Assembly (NCBI RefSeq): GCF_902859745.1
Contig: NZ_CADIJW010000040.1
Coordinates: 1-51,648 of the forward strand
Source: Achromobacter dolens
GTDB taxonomy: Bacteria; Pseudomonadota; Gammaproteobacteria; Burkholderiales; Burkholderiaceae_B
Direction: 5' to 3'
DNA length: 51,648 bases
Below the pieces are notes generated by a model. That model saw only the letters and a list, made by a program, of their open reading frames with translations, was not told the DNA's origin and made no database searches. Positions within the stretch are counted from its first letter, which is position 1. Each line of letters starts with the position of its first letter. Made by a program: the position numbers and the translations under genes. This document shows, piece after piece, positions 26,343 to 35,639 of this stretch.

Positions 26343-27509
26343 ATGATCCGATCCAAACTTCCCGACGTCGGCACCACCATCTTTACCGTCATGAGCCGCC
26401 TGGCCATTGAGCACAAGGCCATCAACCTGGGCCAGGGCTTTCCGGATTTCGATCCCGATCCCGCGCTGTGCGCGCTGGTCAGCAAGGCCATGGCCGACGG
26501 CCATAACCAATACCCCTACATGCCCGGCGTGGCGCCGCTGCGCGAAGCCATCGCCGCCAAGACCCAGGCCCTGTATGGCCGCGCCTACGACCCGGAAACC
26601 GAGATCACCGTCACCAGCGGCGCCACCGAGGCGCTGATGGCCACCGTGCTGGCCGCGGTCAACAGCGGCGACGAAGTCGTCGTCATCGAGCCCTGCTACG
26701 ACTCCTACCTGCCGGCCATCCGCCTGGCCGGCGGCACCGCGGTGCCGGTGCCGCTGCGCGCGCCCACCGCCGAGGATCCTTACTACCGCATCGACTGGCA
26801 GCGCGTGCGCGACGCCATCACGTCCAAGACCCGCCTGCTGATGCTGAACTTCCCGCACAACCCCACCGGGGCCGTGCTGGACGACAGCGATCTCGATGCG
26901 CTCGAGGCCATCGTGCGCGACACCGGCGTGCTGTTGGTGTCGGACGAGGTCTATGAACACATCGTGTTCGATGGCAAGCCTCATGCCAGCATCGCGCGCC
27001 GCCCGCTGCTGGCCGAACATGCGTTCGTGATCTCGTCGTTCGGCAAGACCTATCACACCACCGGCTGGAAGATCGGCTACTGCTGCGCGCCGCGCCAGCT
27101 CAGCGCCGAGCTGCGCAAAGTGCACCAGTTCATGGTGTTCACGGTGCCGTCGCCGATGCAGTTCGCGCTGGCCGAATTCATGCGCGATCCCAAGCCCTAC
27201 CTGGACCTGCCCGCGTTCTACCAGGCCAAGCGCGACCGCCTGTCGCAAGGCTTGGCCAAGACACGTTTCAAGCCGCTGCCCAGCCCCGGCACGTTCTTCC
27301 TGCTGGCCGACTACAGCGAGATCTCCAGGCAGAACGAGGCGGACTTCGCGCGCGACCTGACGGTGCGCCACGGCGTCACGGTGATTCCCGTTTCGGCGTT
27401 CTACCAGAAGCCCGACGCGGCTGAGTCGAACCATCGCATCGTACGCTTCTGCTTCGCCAAGAAAGACGCCACGCTCGATGCCGCGCTGGAGCGCCTGGCG
27501 CGGGTCTGA
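26343..27509 (+). CDS. PLP aminotransferase, methionine aminotransferase (YbdL) type
   Basis: Class I/II aminotransferase of 388 residues, the length of E. coli YbdL. Features: NLGQGFPDFDP near the start, NPTG at 173-176, DEVYEH from D201, Schiff-base Lys235 in SSFGKTYHTTGWK, and a C-terminal Arg in RIVRFCFAKK. It would transaminate methionine or aromatic 2-amino acids with 2-oxo acids. It stands alone, with its own terminator at 27534 and a divergent permease upstream. ATG at 26343. Confidence 0.9.
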   Translation: MIRSKLPDVGTTIFTVMSRLAIEHKAINLGQGFPDFDPDPALCALVSKAMADGHNQYPYMPGVAPLREAIAAKTQALYGRAYDPETEITVTSGATEALMATVLAAVNSGDEVVVIEPCYDSYLPAIRLAGGTAVPVPLRAPTAEDPYYRIDWQRVRDAITSKTRLLMLNFPHNPTGAVLDDSDLDALEAIVRDTGVLLVSDEVYEHIVFDGKPHASIARRPLLAEHAFVISSFGKTYHTTGWKIGYCCAPRQLSAELRKVHQFMVFTVPSPMQFALAEFMRDPKPYLDLPAFYQAKRDRLSQGLAKTRFKPLPSPGTFFLLADYSEISRQNEADFARDLTVRHGVTVIPVSAFYQKPDAAESNHRIVRFCFAKKDATLDAALERLARV

Positions 27510-27533
27510 AGACGCGCCGCGCGCATCAAGACG

Positions 27534-27561
27534 AAGCGCCCCATCGGGGCGCTTTCCTTTT
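27534..27561 (+). terminator. Intrinsic terminator after the aminotransferase
   Basis: AAGCGCCCC and GGGGCGCTT form a nine-base stem with loop ATC, followed by TCCTTTT. It lies 24 bp after the stop codon. Confidence 0.85.
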
Positions 27562-27584
27562 GTCTCGACCACAAATGTAGAGAT

Positions 27585-27611
27585 GAAAAAAAGGAGCGCC
27601 GCGGCGCTCCT
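27585..27611 (-). terminator. Intrinsic terminator of the tct operon
   Basis: A perfect 20-bp palindrome AGGAGCGCCGCGGCGCTCCT (27592-27611) is followed on the minus strand by seven T. It lies 72 bp after the tctA stop and faces the aminotransferase terminator. Confidence 0.85.
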
Positions 27612-27682
27612 GAACTACCTCCGGCGTGACCCGCTCCGACGCCGCGCGGCCCCGTGCCGGCGGGGCCGCGGCGCGGAACCCG

Positions 27683-29209
27683 TCACACCGGTTCGGCGGC
27701 AACCTTCCTGGCCCGGCGCACGCGGCGCAGGATCTGCGGCACCACCACCACGGCGATGGCGGCGGTCCATAACGTGATGGCGACAGGGCTGGCGAACAGC
27801 ACCGACACGTTGCCATCGGTCATCGACAAGGCCCGGCGCAGGTTCTGCTCCATCATGTTGCCCAGCACCACGCCGAGCACCAGCGGCGCCATCGGCACGC
27901 CGAACTTGCGCAGGAAATAGCCGAGCGCACCAATGCCCGTCACCAGCAGCAGATCGAACGTGCCGGCGTTGATGGCATACACGCCGATATAGCTGATGCA
28001 CAGGATGCCCGGCACCATCAGCCAGCCCGGCACCGACAGCACTTTCGAGAACAGCCGCACCATCGGCACGTTCATGACGAACAGCAGCACGTTGGCCACG
28101 AACAGCGAAGCGATCAGCCCCCACACCAGTTCCGGCTTGGTGTCGAACAGCACCGGACCGGGCGTGATGTTGTAGAGCGTCAGCGCCCCCATCATCACCG
28201 CGGTGGTGCCCGAGCCCGGCACGCCCAGCGTCAGCATCGGCACGAACGAGCCGATCGCCGACGAGGTGGCGGCGGCTTCCGGCGCAACCAGGCCGCGCAT
28301 GTCGCCCTTGCCGAACTTGGCGTTCGGATCCTTGGCTTCGATGATGCGCTTTTCCTGCGAGTAGGCCACGGCCGCGGCCACGCTGGCTCCAGCGCCCGGC
28401 AGCACGCCGACGCCGAAGCCCACCAGCGCGCTGCGCACCACGCTCCACCAGGTGAACGCCAGCTCCTTCAGGTTGAACAGCTTGCGGCCGCTGGGCTTGA
28501 CCTCGACGCTGTGGCCCGCCATCACCTTCTCGAGCATTTCCAGCATCTCGCTGACCGCGAACAGCGCAATCACGACCACCACGAAATCGATGCCGTCGGC
28601 CAGGTGCACGGAGTCGAAGGTATAGCGGTATACGCCCGAATTCGCATCCACGCCGATGACCGAGATCGACAGGCCGATCATGGCCGCCAGCACGCCCTTG
28701 ATGGGTTGCTTGCCGAGCAGGCTGGTGAGGCAGCAGAAGGCGAAGATCATCAGCACGAAGTACTCGGCCGGACCGAACGCCAGCGCCCATTTGGCCAGCA
28801 GCGGCGCCAGCAGGATGATGCCCACCACCGACACGATGGCGCCGAAGAACGCGGACCACGCCGACAGCGACAGGGCGACGTTGGCCAGTCCCTGGCGCGC
28901 CAGCGGATAACCGTCCAGCGTCGTCATGATGGCGCTGGCCTCGCCCGGCACGTTCAGCAGGATCGAGGTAATGCGGCCGCCATATTCCGCGCCCACGTAA
29001 ACCGCCGCCAGCAGGATCAGCGCGGTCTCGGGCGGCAGGTTCATGGCGAACGCGATCGGAATCAGCATCGCCACGCCGTTGATGGGCCCCAGGCCCGGCA
29101 GCACGCCCACCATGGTGCCGAAGAACGAGCCGATCGCGGCCACCAGGATGTTGGTCCATGAGAACGCAACGCCAAAGCCGATCGACAGATGATCGAGGAT
29201 TCCGCTCAT
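27683..29209 (-). CDS. tctA: Tricarboxylate transporter large membrane subunit TctA
   Basis: Large integral membrane subunit of a tripartite tricarboxylate transporter, 508 residues and about twelve transmembrane segments. The hallmark motif is seen as GTMVGVLPGLGPINGVAMLIP near residues 31-51 (given here in part: GVLPGLGP), with a second copy-like GVGVLPGAGASVAAAVAY. It takes up citrate or another carboxylate with TctB and the periplasmic TctC. The start at ATG 29207-29209 overlaps the tctB stop by 4 bp. Last gene of tctDE-CBA. Confidence 0.96.
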   Translation of the reverse strand: MSGILDHLSIGFGVAFSWTNILVAAIGSFFGTMVGVLPGLGPINGVAMLIPIAFAMNLPPETALILLAAVYVGAEYGGRITSILLNVPGEASAIMTTLDGYPLARQGLANVALSLSAWSAFFGAIVSVVGIILLAPLLAKWALAFGPAEYFVLMIFAFCCLTSLLGKQPIKGVLAAMIGLSISVIGVDANSGVYRYTFDSVHLADGIDFVVVVIALFAVSEMLEMLEKVMAGHSVEVKPSGRKLFNLKELAFTWWSVVRSALVGFGVGVLPGAGASVAAAVAYSQEKRIIEAKDPNAKFGKGDMRGLVAPEAAATSSAIGSFVPMLTLGVPGSGTTAVMMGALTLYNITPGPVLFDTKPELVWGLIASLFVANVLLFVMNVPMVRLFSKVLSVPGWLMVPGILCISYIGVYAINAGTFDLLLVTGIGALGYFLRKFGVPMAPLVLGVVLGNMMEQNLRRALSMTDGNVSVLFASPVAITLWTAAIAVVVVPQILRRVRRARKVAAEPV

Positions 29210-29643
29210 ATCAGGTTCTCCAGCAAGCCACCGGGCAGGACGACATCCAGCACCTTGTCGAACAGCACGAAAAAGAAAACGCTCATGACCACGCCGCCAA
29301 GCGCGCACTTGGCCCAGCCGCCGCCGAACAGGCGGCCGACGAAGACCGTCATCAACGCCGTCGCGATGACGAAACCGAGCCACTGGAACAGAAAGGCGTA
29401 GGCGGCGGCGAACACCACCATCAGCGCAATACGGCCATTGGCGCCGGCGGGATTGGGTTCGACCGGGTTGCCGCCCTTGTAGGCCAGCCGCAATCCGCAC
29501 AGGCCGATGATCAACGCCAGCAGCAGCGGGAAGGCGCGTGGTCCCACGGGTTCGTAGGCGAATGGGGCTTCGATGCCCCACCCCGCCCAGGTCATGAAGG
29601 CCGCCAGCAGCAACGCCGCGATGCCCAGGATTCGATCGTTCAT
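29206..29643 (-). CDS. tctB: Tricarboxylate transporter small membrane subunit TctB
   Basis: 145 residues with four predicted transmembrane helices, including ILGIAALLLAAFMTWAGW at the start and the typical VGPRAFPLLLALIIGLCG. This is the small partner of TctA in the inner membrane. It overlaps tctA by ATGA. A strong hairpin at 29692-29714 separates it from tctC. Confidence 0.93.
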   Translation of the reverse strand: MNDRILGIAALLLAAFMTWAGWGIEAPFAYEPVGPRAFPLLLALIIGLCGLRLAYKGGNPVEPNPAGANGRIALMVVFAAAYAFLFQWLGFVIATALMTVFVGRLFGGGWAKCALGGVVMSVFFFVLFDKVLDVVLPGGLLENLI

Positions 29644-29691
29644 GATCAGCTTTCCGTTGGTTGAAGGACCGCGCGGCGCGAGCCCGCCCCG

Positions 29692-29714
29692 GCCGCCGGC
29701 TCCAGGCCGGCGGC
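29692..29714 (-). promoter_or_regulatory. Intercistronic hairpin between tctC and tctB
   Basis: GCCGCCGGC and GCCGGCGGC form a nine-base stem around TCCAG, with no T-run. Such hairpins often protect the upstream binding-protein message and lower the expression of the membrane subunits. Inferred from position. Confidence 0.45.
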
Positions 29715-29764
29715 GCTGCGGGCGCGCTGGATGCGCGCGGCGGGATGGGAGAACGCCCTGCGGC

Positions 29765-30763
29765 TTACTTCTTGACCAGGCCGAAGGAGCCGGCCAGTTC
29801 GGCGTACTGCTTGACCTGCTGCTTCACGTAGGCGTCCAGGTCGGCGCCGGTCTTGTTGAAGGGGAACAGGCCCTGCTGTTCGCGCAGCTTGGCGAACTCG
29901 GGCGCTTCGGTGACGCGGTTGAAGGCGTTGACCCAGAACTGGTAGTCGGCATCCGACACCTTGGGGCCGACGTAGAAACCGCGGATGATGGGCCAGACGA
30001 TGTCGTAGCCCTGCTCCTTCGCGGTCGGCACCGTGCCGAGCTTGCCCGGCAGGCGCTGATCGTTGAACACGGCCAGCACGCGGATCGGTGCGCCGCCCTC
30101 GAGCATGGTGAAGGCTTCCGCGGCATCGCCCATGTAAGCCTGGATATGGCCGCCACGCAGCGCCGTCACGGCCTCGCCGCCGCCTTCAAAGGCCACGAAG
30201 CGCATCTTTTTGAAATCGACCCCGGCCGCCTTGGCGGTCAGCGCGGCCTTCATCCAGTCCTGGCTGCCCACGGTGCCGCCGGCGCCCAGCACGATCTTGG
30301 TTGGATCCTGCTTGAAGGCGTCCATCAGGCTCTTGAGGTCGGTGTACGGCGAATCGTTGCGCACCACGGCCACGCCGTAATCGGTGCCGATGGCCGCCAG
30401 CCAGCGCACGTCGTCGACGTTGTACTTGCCGAACTTGCCTTGCGCCAGGTTCAACAACGAACCGCCCGAGAACGCCACGATGGTGCCGGGCTCGTTGGGA
30501 TGCTGGGCCACGATGTTGTTGTAGGCCACGGCGCCGATGCCACCCGGCATGTAGACGATGCGCATGGCGCTCTTGAGCGCCCCGCTCTGCTTGAGGCCCT
30601 CGGTGGCCAGGCGGCAGGTCAGGTCGAAGCCGCCGCCGGGCTGGGCCGGCGCAATGCACTCGGGGCGGCGCGGTTCGTCGGCGGCATGGGCGGCGCCCAG
30701 GGAAAGGGTGATCGCGCCGAGCGCCGCGACGGCGGCCAGGCGCAGCTTGAGGCTGGTCTGCAT
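29765..30763 (-). CDS. tctC: Tricarboxylate-binding periplasmic receptor TctC
   Basis: 332-residue Bug-type receptor with a signal peptide ending AHA, cleaved near residue 27. Features: CIAPAQPGGGFDLTCRL (ligand loop), VYMPGGIGAVAYN and AFSGGSLLNLAQGKFG. It captures citrate or a related tricarboxylate for TctAB and is the receptor of the adjacent system. It starts 112 bp after the sensor kinase stop; that gap may contain its own promoter. Confidence 0.95.
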   Translation of the reverse strand: MQTSLKLRLAAVAALGAITLSLGAAHAADEPRRPECIAPAQPGGGFDLTCRLATEGLKQSGALKSAMRIVYMPGGIGAVAYNNIVAQHPNEPGTIVAFSGGSLLNLAQGKFGKYNVDDVRWLAAIGTDYGVAVVRNDSPYTDLKSLMDAFKQDPTKIVLGAGGTVGSQDWMKAALTAKAAGVDFKKMRFVAFEGGGEAVTALRGGHIQAYMGDAAEAFTMLEGGAPIRVLAVFNDQRLPGKLGTVPTAKEQGYDIVWPIIRGFYVGPKVSDADYQFWVNAFNRVTEAPEFAKLREQQGLFPFNKTGADLDAYVKQQVKQYAELAGSFGLVKK

Positions 30764-30875
30764 TCTTGCGTCTCCGAATTTATAGGTCTAGGCATGGCTG
30801 GCGATCGGGGCGGTCTGCCGCCGGGTCGGGCTCCAGCGGATGCAACCGTACAAAATCGAAGCTTTCCAATACCTT

Positions 30876-32360
30876 TCAAAAACCGCTATTTTCCTGGTGC
30901 AGCGCAACATCGGACGCCATTTCCAGGGAAAACACCAACGCGGCGCGCAGGCCGGGCAAGGGCGTCCGGTTCTCCAGCACCAGGCGGGCCCCCAGCAGCC
31001 CGGCAATGGTGTCGACGATGGCCAGTCCGAGGCCGGCGCCGGGCTTGTTCTTGCCGGCCGCGCCGCGGCGAAAGCGGATGCCGGCCCGGGCGATGTCTTC
31101 GGCTGACATGCCGGGACCGCTGTCTTCCACGGCCAGGCTGGCCTGCCCAGACTCGCCGCGCACCACCACCGTGACCACGCCGCCGGGGGCGGTGTAGCGG
31201 ATGGCATTGTCGACCAGGTTGCTGACCGCCTCACGCAACAGCCAGTCCACGCCCTGGACCACGACCGGGTCGTCGGCAGCGTCCAGGCCGATGTCGATTT
31301 GCCGCGATCGGGCGGTCGGCAGCAGGGCCCGGATGACGCCATGGGCCAGTCCCACCAGGTCGACCGGCTCGGCCGCCAGGCCGCCTTCGGCCAGCGAGGC
31401 GTCTTTGGCGCGCGCCAGGGCGAGCATCTGGTTGGTGGTGCGTACCGCCCTGTCCAACCCGTCCTGCATCGCCAGAAGGGCTGTACGGACCTCCTGGGGG
31501 CATGTTTCGCGCAAGGCATAAGCCGTCTGGGTGCGCAAAACCGACAAAGGCGTGCGCAACTGGTGCGAGGCGTCGTCCAGGAACTGGCTCTGGACCCTCG
31601 CCTGAGCCGCGTAGCGGGCCATGTGGAGGTTTACGGCCGCCACCAGGGGTAGGACCTCACCTGGCATCTCCGACGCGCTGACGGGGCTTAAATCGTCCGC
31701 GGAACGCCTCTCCACTTCCTGCTTCAGGCGCTGCAGGGGGCGCAAGGCCATGAAAACCCCCAGGACGATCACCAGGACGCTGATCAGGATCACGGCCAGA
31801 TCCCGCTCCACCGAGCGCACCAGCACCTGGTGCAGGAAAGCCTGGCGGCTCTCCAGGCCTTCGGCGACCTGGACTATAACCCGTCCCCCTTTGTTCGCGT
31901 AGAGCGGCGGGTTCATCGGCCTGGCCAGGGCGGCGACCCGTACCGGGGTGCCCAGGTAGGTCGCGTAGAAAAACTGGGCTTCGCCGGATTCCAGCGGCTG
32001 GGGCGGCATCGGCAGCCCGGGATGACCGATTTCGGCCAGCCCATCCTCGGTGGCCACGCGGTAGAACACGCTGCCATTGGCCGTCAGCTCGAAAAATTCC
32101 AGCATCAGGTACGGCTGCTCCATGGCTAATCCACCGCTGGCTGTGGATATGTTGTGGTCGATCGCGCGCAGCGCGCCAGCGAGCGACCGGTCATAGGCGA
32201 TATCGACCTGGTTGCGCAACTGGTGGTTGGACAGCCAGAGCGCGCCGACCATCACCAGTACCAGGGTCGGGATCAACCACCAGAGCAACTGCGTTTTCAG
32301 GGTCCGGTTGCGGTTTTTTTTCCTGGAAACCGGGGTTTTTTCCGGAAAACTAGTTGTCAA
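30876..32360 (-). CDS. tctE: Two-component sensor histidine kinase TctE
   Basis: Inner-membrane sensor of 494 residues for tricarboxylate uptake. Transmembrane helices are at about 25-45 and 188-207 around a periplasmic sensor domain. The phospho-acceptor is H266 in DDASHQLRTPLS, the N-box is SNLVDNAIRY, and G-boxes include DSGPGM and GAGLGLAIV. There is no ATG in the right place. The start chosen is TTG 32358-32360, with GGAG 7 bp upstream, overlapping the end of tctD by 11 bp so that the pair is translationally coupled. Confidence 0.93.
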   Translation of the reverse strand: MTTSFPEKTPVSRKKNRNRTLKTQLLWWLIPTLVLVMVGALWLSNHQLRNQVDIAYDRSLAGALRAIDHNISTASGGLAMEQPYLMLEFFELTANGSVFYRVATEDGLAEIGHPGLPMPPQPLESGEAQFFYATYLGTPVRVAALARPMNPPLYANKGGRVIVQVAEGLESRQAFLHQVLVRSVERDLAVILISVLVIVLGVFMALRPLQRLKQEVERRSADDLSPVSASEMPGEVLPLVAAVNLHMARYAAQARVQSQFLDDASHQLRTPLSVLRTQTAYALRETCPQEVRTALLAMQDGLDRAVRTTNQMLALARAKDASLAEGGLAAEPVDLVGLAHGVIRALLPTARSRQIDIGLDAADDPVVVQGVDWLLREAVSNLVDNAIRYTAPGGVVTVVVRGESGQASLAVEDSGPGMSAEDIARAGIRFRRGAAGKNKPGAGLGLAIVDTIAGLLGARLVLENRTPLPGLRAALVFSLEMASDVALHQENSGF

Positions 32361-33027
32361 CAGCGTTCTCCAGGCAGTAGCCCATGCCGCGCATGGTGGT
32401 GATCTGGACGCCGGTTTCCGCCAATTTTTTGCGCAACCGGTGCACCAGCACCTCGATGGCTTCGAGGTTGATGTCGGCATCGTCGGTCACGATGCGATCC
32501 AGGATCTGCTGCTTGTTGATCGGTTCGCCGCTTTTCTGGATCAACACTCGCAGGACCGCGTGTTCCCGTGGGGATAACTGCAAAGCCTGTCCGGAGACCG
32601 TGAATTTTTGCGCGGAAGTCTCGAAAACCAGGTTTCCCAGGGTGAGTCGCGGATGGTCGCGGCCACGGCTGCGGCGTACCAGTGCGATCAAGCGCGCTTC
32701 CAATTCTTCCACGACAAACGGTTTCGGCAGGAAATCGTCCGCGCCTTCGTGAAGTGTCCCGATTTTTTCGGCCAGCGAATCGCGCGCGGTCAAGACCAGC
32801 ACCGGCGTACGGTCGTCGCGCGCGCGGATCTTCGCCAGCAAGGTATGGCCATCCATGCCGGGCAGTCCCAGGTCGAGGATGACCGCATCGAATTCTTCGA
32901 CCGCCAGTCTTCTTTCGGCGACCAGACCGTCATCAGCCCAGTCGACCACGAAGCCCGCGTGCCGGGCCAGGCTTCTGGAGAGCCAGCGAGCAAGTTCGGC
33001 TTCGTCTTCTATGAGAAGGATGCGCAT
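32350..33027 (-). CDS. tctD: Two-component response regulator TctD (OmpR family)
   Basis: 225 residues. The receiver domain is 1-115, with the acidic pocket E7-D8, phospho-acceptor D52, T80 and K102. The OmpR-type winged helix follows (LSPREHAVLRVLIQ, IEVLVHRLRKKL). Partner of the overlapping TctE kinase; it probably activates tctCBA in response to tricarboxylates. ATG at 33025-33027. Confidence 0.95.
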   Translation of the reverse strand: MRILLIEDEAELARWLSRSLARHAGFVVDWADDGLVAERRLAVEEFDAVILDLGLPGMDGHTLLAKIRARDDRTPVLVLTARDSLAEKIGTLHEGADDFLPKPFVVEELEARLIALVRRSRGRDHPRLTLGNLVFETSAQKFTVSGQALQLSPREHAVLRVLIQKSGEPINKQQILDRIVTDDADINLEAIEVLVHRLRKKLAETGVQITTMRGMGYCLENAVDN

Positions 33028-33519
33028 GGACGGAGTCCGGGGGGGCGTGGCTGGGAGGTGAGAGAAAGCATGTTTGTCTTTTCCCTGTATTTCTCTTTAT
33101 ATAAAGACTAATGATTAATAAGGCCTGTGGATAACTACCTTAACCTTGGAAACCTGTTTTTTTTCATCAGGTTGCGAGCGTTTTTGGCTGTGCAAGAACT
33201 CTGTGTGGGAAAAGAGCCGAAGTTGGACAAGATTTGGGAGTGGACCAAAAACCCCCGCTTGTTCAACTTGCCTCCACACAATGTGCACAACCTGCCGCCC
33301 TAGGAGTTATCCACAGCCCTTTTCTGCCGAACCGGGTCGGGAAGCGGCACTTTTACCCCGAAAAAACGCCCCTTGCCTACCCTGGTTTTCGCCCCTTTGC
33401 AGGCGCGTAAAGGCCTTTGGAGGCGTTGCGGGAATCGGCCATGTGAGGGGTGGCGTCCCCGTGCGGTTGACGTTGGGCTGAACAAAAAGTGAGCAGATTT
33501 CCGCCGTAGAATCCCGCCC
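33028..33519. other. Intergenic region between tctD and clcB
   Basis: 490 bp with no credible gene. It holds the AT-rich palindrome CTTTATATAAAG (33095-33106), probably in the leftward tctDE promoter, and two perfect DnaA boxes: TGTGGATAA at 33126-33134 and TTATCCACA at 33307-33315. Confidence 0.6.
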
Positions 33520-34911
33520 ATGGCACAACAACTCAGAATCAAGAAACCGGCCTGGGCGACCTGGCTGAGGGGCCGTTTGCTGGCCGACAACCTGCCCGCG
33601 ACCTTGTGCGCGGCCGCGCTGATGGGACTGGCCGGCGCGCTGGCGACGGTGATCTTTCGCGAACTGCTCGGCGGGATCCAGATGGTCCTGGGCGGGGTCG
33701 ATTCACCGCACGGGATGGTCTCGCTGGCGCGCGGAATGTCGCCCTGGGAACGGCTGCTGCTGCCGGCGGCCGGGGGCGCGATCGCGGGGTTGATTCTGCA
33801 GGCGGCCGCCCGGCGCCTGCCGCCGCGCGGGGCCGCCGACTATATGGAAGCGATCGCCATCGGCCGCGGCGTGATCGGCTTTCGCCAGACCGTGGCGCGC
33901 AGCATTTCTTCTTTGTTTTCAATCGGTTCGGGCGCATCGATTGGCCGCGAGGGACCGATGGTGCAGTTGGCGGCGATGTTCTCGTCGCTGTCGGGCCGCT
34001 ATCTCGTCCTGCCGCCTCGCCATCTGCGGCTGCTGGTGGCCTGCGGCGCCACCGCCGGGATCACCGCCGCCTACAACGCGCCGATCGCCGGCGCGCTGTT
34101 CATTTCCGAGATCGTGTACGGCGCCATTTCCTCGGCGACGCTGGTGCCCCTGGTGGTGTCGTCGGTGGTCGCCAATATCGTGACGCGCCAGATCCTGCAC
34201 TACGACGCGGTGTTCCACATGCCGCCGTTCGAGTTCGTGTCCGGCTGGGAGGTGGCCAATTACCTGGGGCTGGGCCTGATCGCCGGGGTGGTGGCGCCGC
34301 AGTTCCTGCGGTTTCTCGATGGGTCGAAGGCGTTGTTCCGCCGCCAGGCCCTGCCGTTGTGGGCCAAGATGGCGCTGGGCGGACTGGTGGTCGGCGCCCT
34401 GTCGGTCTTCAAACCCGAGGTCTGGGGCAATGGCTACAGCGTGGTCAACAGCATGTTGCACACGGAATGGGCCTGGCAGGCCGTGGCGGCGATCCTGCTG
34501 TTCAAGATCGTGGCCACCGGCGCCAGCGTCGGTTCCGGCGCGATCGGCGGCGTGTTCACGCCGACCTTGTTCGTGGGCGCGGCAGTGGGCGCGTTGTATG
34601 GGTCCGGCCTGCACGCGCTGTTTCCCGTCGGCGATCTGTCGGCCGTGTCCAGCTACGCGGTGGTGGGCATGGGGGCGCTGCTGGCGGCCACGACCTACGC
34701 GCCGCTGATGTCGATATTGATGATCTTCGAGATGACGTTGAGCTACGAGGTGATGTTGCCGTTGATGCTGGCGTGCATCACCGGCTTCGTGATCGCGCAA
34801 CGCATCCGGCCGGATTCGGTGTACGCGAAATCGCTGGCCAGCAATCGCATTGCGCGCGAGACGTTGAAGGCGGCGCCGGTGCCGACGGCGGACAATGCGC
34901 GGGATTCCTGA
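33520..34911 (+). CDS. ClcB-type voltage-gated chloride channel family protein
   Basis: CLC family membrane protein of 463 residues. The selectivity regions are visible: GSGASIGREGP at 136-146, with the external gating glutamate E144, and GGVFTP later. AAYNAPIAGALFISEIVYG aligns to the E. coli ClcA segment carrying internal E203; here the residue after E197 is Ile198, so the internal proton glutamate is missing. This favours a channel-like or altered exchanger and matches the ClcB subgroup. No clear ribosome-binding site precedes the ATG at 33520. Monocistronic. Confidence 0.9.
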   Translation: MAQQLRIKKPAWATWLRGRLLADNLPATLCAAALMGLAGALATVIFRELLGGIQMVLGGVDSPHGMVSLARGMSPWERLLLPAAGGAIAGLILQAAARRLPPRGAADYMEAIAIGRGVIGFRQTVARSISSLFSIGSGASIGREGPMVQLAAMFSSLSGRYLVLPPRHLRLLVACGATAGITAAYNAPIAGALFISEIVYGAISSATLVPLVVSSVVANIVTRQILHYDAVFHMPPFEFVSGWEVANYLGLGLIAGVVAPQFLRFLDGSKALFRRQALPLWAKMALGGLVVGALSVFKPEVWGNGYSVVNSMLHTEWAWQAVAAILLFKIVATGASVGSGAIGGVFTPTLFVGAAVGALYGSGLHALFPVGDLSAVSSYAVVGMGALLAATTYAPLMSILMIFEMTLSYEVMLPLMLACITGFVIAQRIRPDSVYAKSLASNRIARETLKAAPVPTADNARDS

Positions 34912-34947
34912 CCGGAGTTTTCGACAAAACCCCTTGAAAATAAGGGG

Positions 34948-34969
34948 TGAGCAAAAGCTCATATTTTTT
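34948..34969 (+). terminator. Probable terminator of the chloride channel gene
   Basis: TGAGC-AAAA-GCTCA is followed by TATTTTTTAT. It is preceded by another small stem, ACCCCTT/AAGGGGT (34929-34948). The stem is short but the T-run is good. Confidence 0.55.
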
Positions 34970-35163
34970 ATCGATGTTCTTCAATGACGCGCAGAGTGGC
35001 ATTCTTGAAGGAAGATGGTTTGCCTGGATGTCATTGAAATCGAAAGGAATGGCCGTGAGGAACGGCTTCGACCAGTCGGGAAGGAAGGGGCCCGGATTGA
35101 TCGCGATAGGCGGGTTGGGATTTTTTCCAATAAGTGAGTTATTGCTCGCTTATTGTGGATCGG

Positions 35164-35634
35164 TCAATCCAGGCTTTTAGTCATGAATACGCGCTTCAGG
35201 CCGATCTCTTCGGCGCGATGCGTTTCGACATAGCCGTAGCGGTGATAGATGGCGATGTTCTCGCTCATCGCCTCCTGCGTGTAGAGCCGGATGCGGCGAT
35301 ACCCGGCCCGCCGCGCCGCGATTTCCGCCCATTGCATCAACGCGCGGCCATAGCCGCGCCCTTGCGCGCCAGGCGACACCGCCACATTGTCGAGCAACAG
35401 GCAATCCGCTTCGCGCACCAGGACCAGCACGGCCTGGATGCCGGTCTCGTCTTCCAGCACCTGCGTCTGGCCCTGCGCGATGCGCATGCGGTAATCGTCG
35501 CGCATCGGTCCCGGCGTGGCGCCGATGCGCGCCACGTAATGACGGTAGGCGTCGTGGACGATGCGTTCGACCGTCGCCAGGTCATCGACCGTCGCCGGGC
35601 GGATCCGGTGAGGTGTGCTGGCGGGAGCGGCCAT
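35164..35634 (-). CDS. GNAT family N-acetyltransferase
   Basis: 156-residue single-domain acetyltransferase. Motif A is VSPGAQGRGYGRALMQWAE (about residues 86-104), followed by IRLYTQEAMSENIAIYHRYGY, the usual acetyl-CoA and C-terminal signatures. The substrate is unknown. It ends the leftward mnmE unit, starting 5 bp after the mnmE stop frame on the same strand. Confidence 0.92.
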   Translation of the reverse strand: MAAPASTPHRIRPATVDDLATVERIVHDAYRHYVARIGATPGPMRDDYRMRIAQGQTQVLEDETGIQAVLVLVREADCLLLDNVAVSPGAQGRGYGRALMQWAEIAARRAGYRRIRLYTQEAMSENIAIYHRYGYVETHRAEEIGLKRVFMTKSLD

Positions 35635-35639
35635 GAGCG

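Noticed and set aside
33039-33045. Seven-G run upstream of tctD as a phase-variation tract
   Set aside because: Too short compared with known Bordetella poly-C tracts, and it does not separate promoter elements.
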